Source of the DNA: Lepas anatifera | Taxonomy: Eukaryota; Arthropoda; Thecostraca; Lepadidae | Direction of reading: 5' to 3' | NCBI GenBank assembly: GCA_034440635.1 | Contig: JAOTON010002243.1 | Location: 1,520,501-1,584,500 of the forward strand | DNA length: 64,000 bases | Part shown: piece by piece, positions 49,190 through 61,565 of the stretch | Layout: each line of letters begins with the position of its first letter | Position numbering within the stretch: position 1 is the first letter of the stretch | The notes under the pieces: model-generated | Database searches by the model: none | The model's input: the letters and a program-made list of their open reading frames with translations, nothing else | What the model was told of the DNA's origin: nothing | Translations under genes and position numbers: made by a program

Positions 49190-49945
49190 GCCACTGTGCA
49201 TCGACGTCCTCCCCCCCCACATTTTCCCCGACAATCACACCTCGCACATCTCTCAACAATCACGCCCCCAAACGTCCCCGGATAATTACGCCCCCCCAAC
49301 ACTTCTCCCAATAATCAGGCACTCACACTTCTCCCAATAATTACGCCCCCGCCATTCACTAGATCACGACCCCTTCCCACTACCCCTAAAAATACGCCCC
49401 CACCACCGCACCTCTCCCGATGCACTCCCATTTCTCCCAGCCATCAAGCCCCCGCTGCAGCCAATAGCAAGCCCCTATACTGCTGCCGATATCAAGCCCC
49501 CACACTGCAGCCAATACCAAACCCCCCACACTGCAGTCAATATCAAGACCCACACTGCAGCGAATACCAAGCCCCCCACACTGCTGCCAATATCAAGCCC
49601 CCACACTGCTGCCGATATCAAGCCCCACACTGCAGCCAATATCAAGCCCCACACTGCAGCCAATATCAAGCCCCACACTGCAGCCAATACCAAGCCCCAC
49701 ACTGCTGCCAATATCAAGCCCCACACTGCAGCCAATACCAAACCCCCACACTGCAGCCAATATCAAGCCCCCACACTGTAGCCAATACCAAACCCCCACA
49801 CTGCAGCCAATATCAAGCCCCACACTGCAGCCAATATCAAGCTCCAAACTGCAGCCAATACCAAGCCCCCCCACACTGCTGCCAATATCAAGCCCCCACA
49901 CTGCTGCCGATATCAAACCCCCACACTGCAGCCGATCGCCACGCC
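49190..49945. repeat. minisatellite, about 24 bp unit, with a degenerate leader
   Basis: 49485-49940 has about 19 copies of CCACACTGCAGCCAATAYCA AGCCCC with TGCTGCCGAT variants. 49190-49470 has older, C-rich 25-30 bp units (ACTTCTCCCAATAATCACGC). Frames reading AAVWGLDIGCS are artefacts. Confidence 0.92.
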
Positions 49946-50773
49946 CCAACACTTCCCTAAGCATCATCGGAAGGTTGTTTCCCCCACCCAACCATCTCCC
50001 AAGGTGAGAGGATAGGGGCCGCACTGCCAGCCGATGCCGCCGACTCCATCAGGCTTTAGAGATTTCATGTCATTAGATAAGGACTATTGAAGCTAGTCTT
50101 GTTCTAGTGCATTTTATTTTAGATGGCTATTGTCAAGACTATGGTACTGAGCCTTGACTCCTTGACCTTTTTAGTCGCCGTCCTACCAGTCGATTTAGTC
50201 GCACTTGCACGGGTTTTTAATGTCTGTTCACAGCGTCTACCGATGCAAAATCGCGTGCAGGGGGCTATCTAAATACATGGTGAATAAATTGCATGACTAG
50301 TACCGATTCACCCGCCCCCCGCTTGCACCACCCATATGCACCGATAATGCCTTCCCAACACCACTAAATGTAGTAATACTTTGACATATGTTCAGGTAGA
50401 TAATCACATTTTCCATATGGCAAACAAACTCCGCCTTATTCAGAATTCTCAAAACGTCACGAACTGTCATCCGAGTCCGGCTCTTAGGTAACACCCGCCC
50501 GAGTGGGCCCCAGATCCATCTTCTTCCGACACGGGAGGGAGTTCAAACAACCTTCCCCTCGAACTATATGATGGTTCGATATGATCGAATGATAGAAATG
50601 ATGACGAAACTATATCGAAGCCAATATTGAGCTCGAAACAGGGTTTTGAATGCTATGTATTAGAGAATGCAGAGCGTTAATAGTTTATTTGTCCTGGAGT
50701 GTGGACGCCGACCATTGTGATGTGTGTCATCATATCAATGGCAGGGATGGGGCAGTGGTCTCAATTTCTCGTT
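49946..50773. other. no feature recognised
   Basis: No coding or repeat signal. Confidence 0.3.
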
Positions 50774-51641
50774 TTAACACGCGCATTGACGGGGGTCTGA
50801 GCCACTCTTTGCTGTGACGGGGGGCGGGTACCCCCTTAAGATCTCAAAACCACGCTAGATAGCGAAAAATGGTAATCAGTGTTAGATAGCCCATCCAAAT
50901 TTTCCATGAAAACATGTGAAATTTTTTTTGTCAAGTCAAATTTAAGGTCACTAGGGGTCAAGCCATGCCACCATAGGGATGATATGTAGATGAATGTTTT
51001 CAGTCATTAATCTGAACTAATAAAGATAGAGCAAAAAAGACTGGATCATTGGAATCCTCGCAGCAAGCCGAATCGAATGGTATTAATATGACCTTGCTAG
51101 GTCAAATCAGGTTAAATGTAGGACTGACATGACCTGAGGTCAGGTCGAGGTCAAATTGGGTCAAAATGTATATCATTGCAACTGCAAGGATAATGCAAAC
51201 CTAATGACGTAAAAATAAATCATCTTCCACCGTACAATACAAAGTTATTCAGTTCAAGCCATTTAGTCCCATGTATTTCCAGTGGAGAGGTCATGGCTCG
51301 TACCTGACCTTAGTGCATCGATATAAAAAATACCGCAATCTAATACCGTAATATATTTTGTAGAGCTCGGTGGGCCCATTATGTGATATGAGATTCAATC
51401 GGATAGGTTCATCCCGTTCTGACTTATGTTATCTTAAACTTTTTGATTTGAGGTCACTTGACCTGCATTGGTAACCTGACCTGAGATGACCTAACCTTAA
51501 AATTTTGGCTAAAATTGCAAAAATGATCAGAGAAAATGTATAGCGAGTACGGCGCCACTACGCGCCACCGTTTTTGGCATGTCTCCAAAAAAACCGAGGG
51601 GGTGGAGGTGGATACCCGTCCCCCGTCAACGCACGTGTTAA
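50774..51641. mobile_element. TTAA-flanked non-autonomous element, second family
   Basis: TTAA at 50774-50777 and 51638-51641. Termini CACGCGCATTGACGGGGG and the complement of CACGTGCGTTGACGGGGG match at 16 of 18. Interior non-coding, with AGGTCA/TGACCT half-sites. Fragments with CACTGGAGGGGG at 2.3, 42.9 and 47.8 kb are related. Confidence 0.85.
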
Positions 51642-53123
51642 ATAGCCCATTTGACCACTCCCTGACCCCTATGTCCCACCATTGATTGCATGGTTTCGGT
51701 GACCAGAGACGGCGATTCTGAAAATGTCAGCGACGGCGGCCCGCGCTGGCGCACAGACGTGACTAGCGTAGGGATCGGGACGTTTGGGAACTCGGGATTC
51801 CATTCTGGTTAACCACTGTATTCTTTTTATTGTTGAATTTCATAGAAAAAACATGAAAGAATTATGGGCTTTTAAAATTGAAAAAATCAGAGGAACATAG
51901 TTTTATAGATTTCAAACATTTATGGGGCTATAATACATATGTTTGAAATTTATTTTTTCAATGTACTTTTGGTGGGCCAAAATTCCTAATTTGTTCTGGA
52001 AAGACCTACATAAAATTATTACAGTTCGTATAAACACCTAAGTGAAATTTCGCTTTTAACATAGGCACGCAAGCACGGATGGCCGAAATGCCCGAGGGTA
52101 TAGTTTCAAACCGTTCGGCAGCGAGTAAAATATGAAAATCGTCATCAGCTCCATCAATAGTCTCACCTCCAAAAGATACATCAGCATCCGCGATATGAGG
52201 GTGTTATCGGCCAGTCGATTTGTCACACGCTGAAGGCGCATGTGTCCACACATGACAAGCTCTACCCCCCCCCAGATAAACACTTGGGAGGCAACCCGAC
52301 GCCAACTCTTGGGGTCTCGGCAACCATTGGCGGCCCCTAAGACCAACTCTTGCGGGGCCCTTAAACTTAACAGTACCCAGAGAGCAACTCTTGCCCCCTC
52401 CCCTCCCCGTGCTCAAAACATGGGAAACCCCAACACCATTCCTTGGGAGGAGGGGGGTGGCTGCTGAAGCCAAAATCCGGATAGCGTTTGAGTTCCCCGG
52501 AACGCCCATCAGACATCACTGAGACCCCATGCGGGGGCCCTTTGCAGTGCTAAAGATGAGTCCAAAGGGGAGGGGGCGGTCACCTTCCCCTGGATCCGCC
52601 CCTGGTGTATTACGCGTCGTTAGGCGATTTGAAGTAATTAGTGAAAATCATTGTATTTTGGTGTTACCCAGGTTTATTCAGTTTCATTCAGTTCAAGTCG
52701 AAAGCATTCAAGGGCGGAGGGATTTGAGCCTAAGGCGAGGGTGGCTACACACCCAGAAGTGTACTCACTGCTCAGTACCATTAACAAGCTGCACTTTAAA
52801 TAGCGGGAACTTGAATATGTATTCACCGTACGGTAACACCCACGCCCTGTTGTCGCTGCTCTGATTTTGATCAGGGAGTGGGGTTTTATCATCGTACCAG
52901 GGATCTCCGATAAGTTCCTTTATCATTGGAGGAGATGGCCTCCACCTCATCATCTTAGTGCTCTAGGTTTTGTAGCTACTTTGCAAGGGCATTTACACAT
53001 CCATGGTACAAGAGCTTTGCTTTATTTTTGGAGCTTATGCAAAATTCAACATCCACCCAGCCAGGGGCCTTAGTCATTTGAATACCGTTCACTGCTGCCG
53101 CCCTTCCAGTGCACACACTGAAG
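51642..53123. other. no gene recognised
   Basis: 52270-52450 has three spaced ACTCTTG blocks between GC-rich stretches. 52560-52606 ends CTGGATCCGCCCCTG, a one-ended MITE fragment. No protein domain. Confidence 0.35.
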
Positions 53124-53224
53124 CAGGACATTTTTTAAGGAAAAGTCAGTGGGGTGGGGCATTTATTGTGCTGGCCATTATAGTGCCTTCAAGGGGTCAA
53201 GACCCCATTTTGAGGGGGTTTAAT

Positions 53225-53415
53225 CAGGGGCGTAGCCAAGGGGGGGCTGCAGGGACAGCCGCCCCCCTGAGGGCCCGAAGGGCCTTCCTGAGGACACGAT
53301 TCTGTAACAACCAGGGCGCTTTTTTATCCATCAGGGCCCTTTTGGCGCTGTCGCAGGGGTCCTTTTTGGGGCGCCGCCCCCCGCCCTCCTGAGGGAAATC
53401 CTGACTACGCCCCTG
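53225..53415. mobile_element. 191 bp hAT-type MITE inserted in hAT-like copy 2
   Basis: CAGGGGCGTAGCCA at the left, TGACTACGCCCCTG at the right, flanked by GGTTTAAT and GGATTAAT. The homologous empty site in copy 1 (about 14650-14665, minus strand) has a single GGTTTAAT. Confidence 0.92.
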
Positions 53416-53680
53416 GGATTAATAAAACTCGGACGCGTTAGTGTTAAAAAGTTTCTCAATTTTTTAGTTATTCCAAGCCTAGAAATTATAGATGCTGCCC
53501 AGGGCTGCCAGGTATTTTTTCAGCGGAAAAGGTCAAATCGAGTTAGAAAAAGGGCCAAAGAGGGGTGAAATTTTATTTCCACTAAAACAGCCAAATGAAC
53601 ATCACAAATGCCAGATTTGAGGCTAAAATGACCTCTAGCGGTAGTCATAAAACCACAGAAAAAGCGACCTGTATCACTGT

Positions 53681-54747
53681 TTAACCCGCGCCCCACCGGG
53701 GAGTCCGGCGCCACCTTCGCACCACTGGGGGGCCTCGATGGCCCCCTCTTACTCTGAAAATATGGGGGTTAGTGCAAATCTGCAAAGTACATTAGAAAGC
53801 TCGCGTGAATTCAATAAGAAATTACTTCGCATGGTTAAGCGCCAGGTTAATGGTTTGACCTCCAGAGGTCAAGTTAGGTCACGATAGGCTATTCTCACTC
53901 AAATATGGAATGCTCAAGAAAGCTGGGCATAAATCTTAGCCATTAAAGCTATTGAGATCTGGTAAAGTACATTTGATAGGAAAATGCCAGATCTTTTTCC
54001 ACTATGTGGAAGGTAATGACCTCCCGCCAGTGGTTTGACCTCCAGAGGTCACCTCGTGACCTAAGATGACCTGAGGTCACGAAAGGTCAGAAAGTGACCT
54101 GGCCGTATATCAAATCAAAGCCAGTGACGAGACAAACACGATGGTGCTTGTTTCAGCGCTCTAGCTTAATTAGGTCGAAAGTTATAGTCAAAATACTGTT
54201 TTTGACCCTTGGTGACCTCAGATGACCTTTGAGAGGTCAAAGGGCAAATAGTGCCCCTGGAATTCGTGAAAGGGTGTCCAAGAACGTTTTTCTGATCAAG
54301 CTGAGCATTTTCAATCCCTTTTGTGACTTTTAGATCATAAGACAGCTTTTCCCCGTGCTTTTCCAATGGCAGAGGTCACCTCGTGACCTGACCTCGGGGC
54401 ATGAAATAAAAAAATCCCGGATATACACCTTGTAGAACCTGGAAGGGCCATAAAGTGTAGTAAGTTTCAAATTGATCGACTTTGAAATGTAGCTCTTACA
54501 GAGCTCTAAAGTTGAAGTGAGGTGACCTTGGTTGACCTCGTCTGGTGACCTGACCTTGGATGACCCGGGATAAAAAATTTCAGGGATGGTGGGAAAATGA
54601 TGGGATGAGAGATAGAGCCCTCAACCGTGGCGTTACGTCTCATCGTTTTTTCTGCTATCCCAAAAAAACCTTAGGGGGCCATCCTCTGCTTTTAACCTCT
54701 TTTTAATAGTTTATTTTAACCTCTGCCCCTGGTGGGGCGAGGGTTAA
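53681..54747. mobile_element. TTAA-flanked element, copy 2, inserted in hAT-like copy 2
   Basis: TTAA at 53681-53684 and 54744-54747, termini CCCGCGCCCCACCGGGG and its approximate complement. The empty site in copy 1 has a single TTAA at 14383-14386 with matching flanks. Inverted relative to 45208-46236. Dense in AGGTCA/TGACCT. Confidence 0.93.
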
Positions 54748-55891
54748 AACTAGTTGTTGACAGTTTGATATTGACTTGACGCAAAATTTTTAGCACACTA
54801 CCCATCTAATAGGAAGCCAGGGGTGCCCTTCCAACCCCACGTGGACATCAAATGGTTTTATCCAGCTAACCAGAACATTTTTTGGGATCATCAATCACCA
54901 CTTTTTTACCAAAAATTTCCTGATCTCGTCTTTACTGATCTTTTCTGATTCGTCAAAATGGGAGTAAACCGGAAATTTGTATAGCCAGCCGCTGCGGAAG
55001 GTAACGAGAAGCCCACATTCGAAAAGTTTTTGGTACTAACGTGGAAAGATTGCTGTCAGCATCAGGCTGAAGTTTGGCTGGCCCCCTCACTTTTTGCCGG
55101 TGGCGACGCTTATGTATGCTACCACCACAATAATAAAAAAGACTAAGCGCTTCATGTCCGCCACACCAGCAACCAGTCTTACGCACTTTCACTACACCGT
55201 GTCCCGTCTAATCCACGAACGAGCTCTTAGCGCTGACAACAGACTGCGTGTGAAATGAGAGCATCATGAAATGTCACAGTACTGGCTGGGATGTGGGCTT
55301 CCGATCGGATAGAATAGGATGTTTGATTGGTTGTAGGCCAGCGTTCTTCTCCAGCGTTGTGATTATTTGATGCTGAGGCTGCTTTGCCGGGATTTCCCGT
55401 AACTACGCGCTTTGTTTCGTCTTCGCACGGTGGAGGAGACAGCCACGGGTGGAAATTTTTTAACACAATTTGTTTGTGGATTGCCAATTAGGGACCAAAA
55501 ATAGAACAAAGTTATACTTATAGGGTGGTGTTCTGTCTTATTTTCGTGAGGCGATTCTGCATTTGGTCAATTTTAAGTCATCTGTCTATTTCACTGGGGG
55601 GGGGGCAATTTTCGGGCACTGGGGGGCATTTCGGCCGACTGGGGGGGCAAATGGCCCCCAGTTAACATGTTAAGAAATGGCCTGCACTGAAGGCCCCGGT
55701 GAGCTCTGATTGGCTTGTAGATATACTTGTTTCAAATTTTTCCCAACATGGCAACACTCCAGGGACTAATCTCACCGCCTTTCAAAGTTGCTGTCCAACG
55801 ATTTCAGAACATGCTGTTGTGCCCCATCGTTTTGGAACAGCTCGGGCATCACCATTTGACAACAAGTCAAACACAGGCACAATATGCAACG

Positions 55892-56824
55892 TCAACCCGC
55901 GCCCCGGTGGGCCTCCGAACCACCTTCGCCCTGGTGTGGGGAGGGGGTGTTTGAACACCCCCTCGAACTCGCCCCCTATGCAGGATAGCAAAAAACGCGA
56001 ACGCTGGTGGATAGCTCATACAAATTTATGAAGAAACTATATCAGTCAGATTTTGGCTCAGGTCATGACACTGAGGTCATTGAGGTCATGACAGGTCAAA
56101 AAAATGACATTTTGAGAGGAGTTTTTGGGCTCTAGCGTCTGAAACAGAAGAATTAAAATCTCTTTTTAAGCACCATTCGTTTCCTCTCGTTACGGCAAAT
56201 CGAATGATGTATAATATGACCAAACTAGGTCAAACCACAAAAATGACCTGACTTCAGGTCAGGTCAAGGCCAATTTTTAACCTAGCATAGTCAATATGCA
56301 TATCAATCCGCAATAGCAATCCGAACGCAATGATAGCAAAATAAAATCGGTATCAGCATTTCATGCAACATTATTGACTTAAGTCTGAAAACTCGTTAAG
56401 TAGATCCAGATGACTTCTCAGAAGTCACAGATAAAAATTGCAACATGATCTTGGAAAGGGGTCCAGGATACTACGATTTGAAGAATATGAAGGTATTCTC
56501 AGCTGGATCTACACAAATACAGCCCAATTTCTGTTTTCCCGTGTATTTCCAATTGAGAGTCGTACTTGACCTTAGGTCATCGATATGAAAAAAATCCCGG
56601 AATATACGTTGTAGCACTCGGTGGACCCATTATGTGGTAAAAGTTTTAATCCGATAGATTCACTTATTTCTTACTTATGCCCCGTTAAACATTTTTGCAG
56701 GTGAGGTCACTTGACCTGCGCTGGTGACCTGACCTGAGATAACCCAGCCTTAAAATTTTGGGTAAAGTTTCGTAATTGATCAAGGATAAGGTGTGCCAAG
56801 TACCGCCACCGGGGCAAGGGTTAA
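55892..56824. mobile_element. TTAA-family element, third, diverged copy
   Basis: Left end TCAA-CCCGCGCCCCGGTGGGCC, right end CCACCGGGGCAAGGG-TTAA. One target copy has mutated (TCAA). Interior with ATGACCTGACTTCAGGTCAG and other half-sites, more diverged than the other copies. Confidence 0.7.
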
Positions 56825-57715
56825 CAAGTCAACTTTGTTTGAGAAATGTCCAGTTTAGAGCTGTCTCTCCGAAACTGGGACTAAACAAAGCCAGGAAAAC
56901 CTACAAGGATCAGAGGCGAGGCCTCAGTCCCCGCTGCCCTGGCCTCTCCATTTCAACCAAGTGTTTGTTTTTCACCTTTGACACAGCAGGGAACGAGGAA
57001 GATGACCTATCCTTGGGGACCCGAGCCGTGGCGGGGCGGTAAACATGCCGGTCACAGGAGCTCCTGGCCCCCGTCCAAGTCGGCTCACGCCCGGTCAAGC
57101 CGCAGACGGCAGTCCACTTGGGTATACTTTTCAGCTTGTTTCTTAGACAAAATAAAAAAACACAGTTTAAGACCAATGTTTCACGGAAGAACAAATCAAG
57201 AACAACGCTTCGCAAAACGTTTTAAATTTGAAACACTTCTGGCACTCGGTTAAAATACCAGAGGATATCCGCAAGAAACTAGCGGTGGGGTAACCCTCGC
57301 GACATTGTTGACTGCAACCTGAAGGAAAGACACCCACAAAAACTGATATTACCCGCGTCAGAGACATTTTCGACGTCATATGGGGCAAATAAGCCTATTC
57401 AAAACGTAAATCACTCACAGGTTCGAATATATTTTTCGTATTGAACGTAAGCGCACACCATCATGACATAACCACGCTGAGAAGTAAACAAAACAACCCC
57501 GTCAATTTTAAGTCATGCACCTAGATCATAACAGTCATGACAATTATCAGGAGCAACCATGTTAATCACATACCTATTTACCAAGAAAATCCAAGTGATA
57601 AATCAGGAAACTGCAATGACACTCAAACATTCATGCTTTAAAGACATTAAGTTGAATGGACAGCCTTTGCGATATAATTGTTTCAGTCACATACTTCGCA
57701 TGTTTGCGCTCACCC
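56825..57715. other. no gene recognised
   Basis: 56860-57110 is GC-rich and open in several frames on both strands, but no domain is recognised. Confidence 0.3.
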
Positions 57716-58912
57716 CTCTCTCAGCCTGCTACCCTCTCACAGCCAGCTACCCTCTCCCAGCCTGCTACTCTCTCCCAGCCTGTTACCCTCTCCCAGCCTG
57801 CTACCCTCTCCCAGCCAGCTACCCTCACCTAACCTGCTACCCTCTCACAGCCAGCTACCCTCTCCCAGCCTGCCACTCTCTCCCAGCCTGCTACCCTCTC
57901 CCAGCCTGCTACCCTCTCCCAGCCTGCTACCCTCTCCCAGCCTGCTACCCTCTCACAGCCAGCTACCCTCTCCCAGCCTGCCACCCTCTCCCAGCCTGCC
58001 GCCCTCTCCCAGCCTGCCGCCCTCTCCCAGCCTGTTACCCTCTCCCAGCCTGCCGCCCTCTCTCAGCCTGCCGCACTCTCCCAGCCTGCTACCCTCTCAC
58101 AGCCTGCTACCCTCTCCCAGCCTGCTATCCTCTCCCAGCCTGCTACCCTCTCCCAGCCTGCTACCCTCTCCCAGCCTGCCGCCCTCTCCCAGCCTGCCGC
58201 CCTCTCCCAGCCTGCCGCCCTCTCCCAGCCTGCTACCCTCTCCCAGCCTGTTACCCTCTCCCAGCCTGCTATCCTCTCCCAGCCTGCTACCCTCTCTCCC
58301 AGCCTGCTACCCTCTCCCAGCCTGCCGCCCTCTCCCAGCCTGCTACCCTCTCCCAGCCTGCTACCCTCTCCCAGCCTGCTACCCTCTCCCAGCCTGCCGC
58401 CCTCTCCCAGCCTGCTACCCTCTCCCAGCCTGCCGCCCTCTCCCAGCCTGCTACCCTCTCCCAGCCTGCTACCCTCTCCCAGCCTGCCGCCCTCTCCCAG
58501 CCTGCCGCCCTCTCCCAGCCTGTTACTCTCTCCCAGCCTGCCGCCCTCTCAGCCTCCGCCCCAGCCTGTACCCTCTCCCAGCCTGCTACCCTCTCCCAGC
58601 CTGCTACCCTCTCCCAGCCTGCCGCCCTCCCACAGCCAGCTACCCTCTCCCAGCCTGTTACCCTCTCCCAGCCTGCCACCCTCTCCCAGCCTGCCACCCT
58701 CTCCCAGCCTGCCACCCTCTCCCAGCCTGCCACCCTCTCCCAGCCTGCTACCCTCTCCCAGCCTGCTACCCTCTCCCAGCCTGCTACCCTCTCCCAGCCT
58801 GCCGCCCTCTCACAGCCAGCTACCCTTTCCCAGCCTGCCACCCTCTCCCAGCCTGCTACCATCTCCCAGCCTGCCGCCCTCTCCCAGCCTTCCGCCCTCT
58901 CACAGCCTGCGT
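57716..58912. repeat. 18 bp minisatellite, about 65 copies
   Basis: Unit CCTGCTACCCTCTCCCAG with CCTGCC, CCTGTT and CACAG variants, nearly fixed at 18 bp. On the plus strand every unit reads as a pyrimidine tract followed by CAG. The 425-458 residue frames (PACYPL, LSQPAT, PSLLPS) on the plus strand and WERVAG on the minus exist because 18 is divisible by three. They are not considered genes. Confidence 0.96.
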
Positions 58913-59670
58913 TCGCCTTTCCAGTGTACTATTAAGGTTCCAAGTCGTGATATAGCCTCAAAACTAAATACAAATGAAATCAAAACAGGGATGAAACGGG
59001 AGCACATGTTCGAATTTTACTGGGGTCAATATGGAAGGATGAAAGCGCGCCAAAAGAACAGACAGAAAATAATAATCGGGTAGGGGGAAAAGGAGCTTGA
59101 AATGGCCCTCACACACTGTTAATCGAGGAAAAGCATCGGCCTCGGAGGAGAACGCCAGGGGCCCGACCCCCTCCCGTCCAAAGATGCACCCTTTCTTCAA
59201 AATAAAAAATCTTAATTAGGAAAAATATTGGTTTGATAATTATCAGGAGCAAAAAGTTCCATCGAGCCTAACCCCAAGTTTCTTATTGCTTCAGATCAGA
59301 CGATTTGTCATTGGGAGATTGGGAGGTTGCGAATTATTTGGCCCCTTCACTTTTGGTGACGATGCCTATGACACGAGCAGTCTGTTCTCACAGCATTCTC
59401 ACACATTTGACGACGGAAAATGATGTGCAAACCAGTGGCGGTGCTTGAACATTATGACAGCCTAGGCACGATTGCCTTAGAGGTAGGGACGTCGCCCAGG
59501 CTTTTTACCTGATATTGGACAGGGGCGGGTCCAGCAGGTCGGCGGGAGAAGGCGGCAGGCTCAAGTCGATGAGCAAAAATAATGTTTATGTTTAAATGGT
59601 CAATATCATGATTTTTTTAATTGAAAAATATACGTTGGTGGATTGTGGTAACGGTTATGCGGCAGTATAT
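58913..59670. other. no feature recognised
   Basis: No coding or repeat signal. Confidence 0.3.
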
Positions 59671-59678
59671 GAAGGTAC

Positions 59679-61557
59679 CAGAGTTATGCGACTCGCGAGT
59701 CAGAGTCGGAGTTTAACTCAAATTCCGACTCATTCAACTCTGAGTTGAGCTGAGTTGAGTCGAAAAAATTTGACAAGTGAGTTGAGTTGAGTTGAGTCGG
59801 TTCACAATACGTCAATGAGTTGAGTTTAGTTGAGTTGTGAAGACAGCGAGTCAAATGAGTTGACAAAAAAGTTGGCTCAACAGGCAAACATGATGTCAAG
59901 TAAAAGTGTTTGAATTTGCCTTCCTCTTGCAAACCTCCGTTAACCTCTTTTAAATACCTTTTACCTCTAGAATTTCAATTGTTTAAATCAAAGTATCAAT
60001 TTGTTTCAATATATCAATAATTATATGTTTAAATTGCTTATTTAAAGGGCCCATCCAGTCTGAAGAAATCCCTGGGCACAAATAATACATATACTCGAAA
60101 AATCTAACAAGTTCCTATCACTGGCCTTGTCCTAAACATTTGGAGTCGTGGAACGCACCACAACATACATTTCAAAAACTTCTCATCTTCCGTATTTAAC
60201 ACTACTTCTTTACTTAAGCCACTCCAACAACAACACGCGTCGTCGTCGCTGATTGTTGTCGTTAGTGGTCTTCGTCTGAGAATAGTGTATGCGCCATTGC
60301 TGTCTTTGAAGAACAAATTAACCGAGTATAGGTTCAAGCTTAACTAGCCTCAAGGCAAAAAGTGCAAACATCACGTGACAAGTAATGAAGCCATGCAAAT
60401 ATTTGTATGCTTACATGTTATATTTTTCTTTTGTCCTAAATGCACCGTCTGCCACCGCTTTTTTCATTCTTCCTATTAAAAGCAGATACTGCTATTAGCA
60501 TCGAAAAAGTTGGACCTTTGATTGGACAGAAATGTTGAGACGCCTTTGTCGCAAGAATCAGAGGAATTATTTCATGCTACTGGTTTTGTCTGATCAAGAG
60601 ACCCTCGCTCGCTTGGCGTCCGTGTTTTATTTAAAAATCTATACATTGCAAATTTTCTATGAAATCGTGCTCCAATTTTGAAGAGCGATAGGTATGTACC
60701 TACTGTATTCGAGGTTCTCAAGCTAAAAATTGGATTGGGTTTAAAATATGAATGTATTAAAATCCAACATGTTGATAGAATTTCCATTTCTATTGCCCTT
60801 TGTCATATATGGTTTACTTTTTAGGGTTTGTTGTAGTTCCTAAAATTAACAATTGCAACTAGATAGCATAGTAATTATTGCTTAATTTTTAATTAAACTG
60901 ATGGTCATGGCATAGTAATGTTTCATTTATATCAATTACCTCACATCGTTCTGTAACAGAAAAAACAATACCTATACCATCCCTACAAATACTGTTTATA
61001 TTATGCTTTTTAGCATGGACCTTTTTGACAGTATGGAGGGTCAATTTTTGCTTGTGTTGGTGTAACCTTAGCCTTTTAAGGTTCCTTTCCATTTCATTTA
61101 CCTAGTTTGATATGCAATGCTCCTTTAGAAATAATTGCAACATGTGGTAGTTCTTTTGGGCAGTGACAGTCTGGAAGAATTAAAAAGCTATTCATGGTTG
61201 CTGGCTAATTGTTAACCAATGTTTGAATGTCAGTTAATTAATTTTGCTTCTATTAATATTCCAATTCGTGTCAGACTTTCTGAACAGCTTGGTTTTTGCT
61301 GGTTTATTAATGTATTTCTTAATTTTTAAAAAATATTTATATATTTATCATTTATTTATTTTATTTTGAAAACGAGTCGAAGTTTGAGTTGAGACGTGAG
61401 TTGAGTCAGAGCTGAGTTGGACGAATTTAGCCTTGAGTCACAGTTGAGTCGACTCACTGAACTCTTGATCATGAGTTGAGTCGGAGTTGAGTCAACTGCT
61501 CTCAACACTTGAGTTGAGTTGAGCCAACTCAAGAAAATTCTGAAACGCACAACTCTG
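59679..61557. mobile_element. 1.88 kb hAT-like element, perfect 8 bp TSD GAAGGTAC, with GAGTTGAGTC subterminal arrays
   Basis: CAGAGTTATGCG at the left and CGCACAACTCTG at the right. GAAGGTAC is present at 59671-59678 and 61558-61565. Inside each end are 150-180 bp of degenerate GAGTTGAGTC repeats (59690-59870 and 61372-61540). The central part is AT-rich with no transposase recognised, so it is non-autonomous. Confidence 0.92.
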
Positions 61558-61565
61558 GAAGGTAC

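Larger units (their letters stand above)
53124..55684 (-). mobile_element. hAT-like element, copy 2, perfect 8 bp TSD CACTGAAG, carrying two later insertions
   Basis: Starts CAGGACATTTTTTAAGG and ends TTAAGAAATGGCCTG. CACTGAAG is at 53116-53123 and 55685-55692. Inverted relative to copy 1 (12470-14742). Two later elements (53225-53415 and 53681-54747) are absent from copy 1 at the matching positions. Without them the element is about 1.3 kb. Confidence 0.92.

Noticed and set aside
49475..50024. Minus-strand Gly/Ala/Val/Trp-rich frames
   Set aside because: Product of the 24 bp minisatellite.
57559..58955. Plus-strand frames of 425-458 residues with Pro/Ser/Leu or Cys/Tyr repeats
   Set aside because: An 18 bp unit keeps any stop-free frame open. 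No domain or signal outside the array supports a protein.
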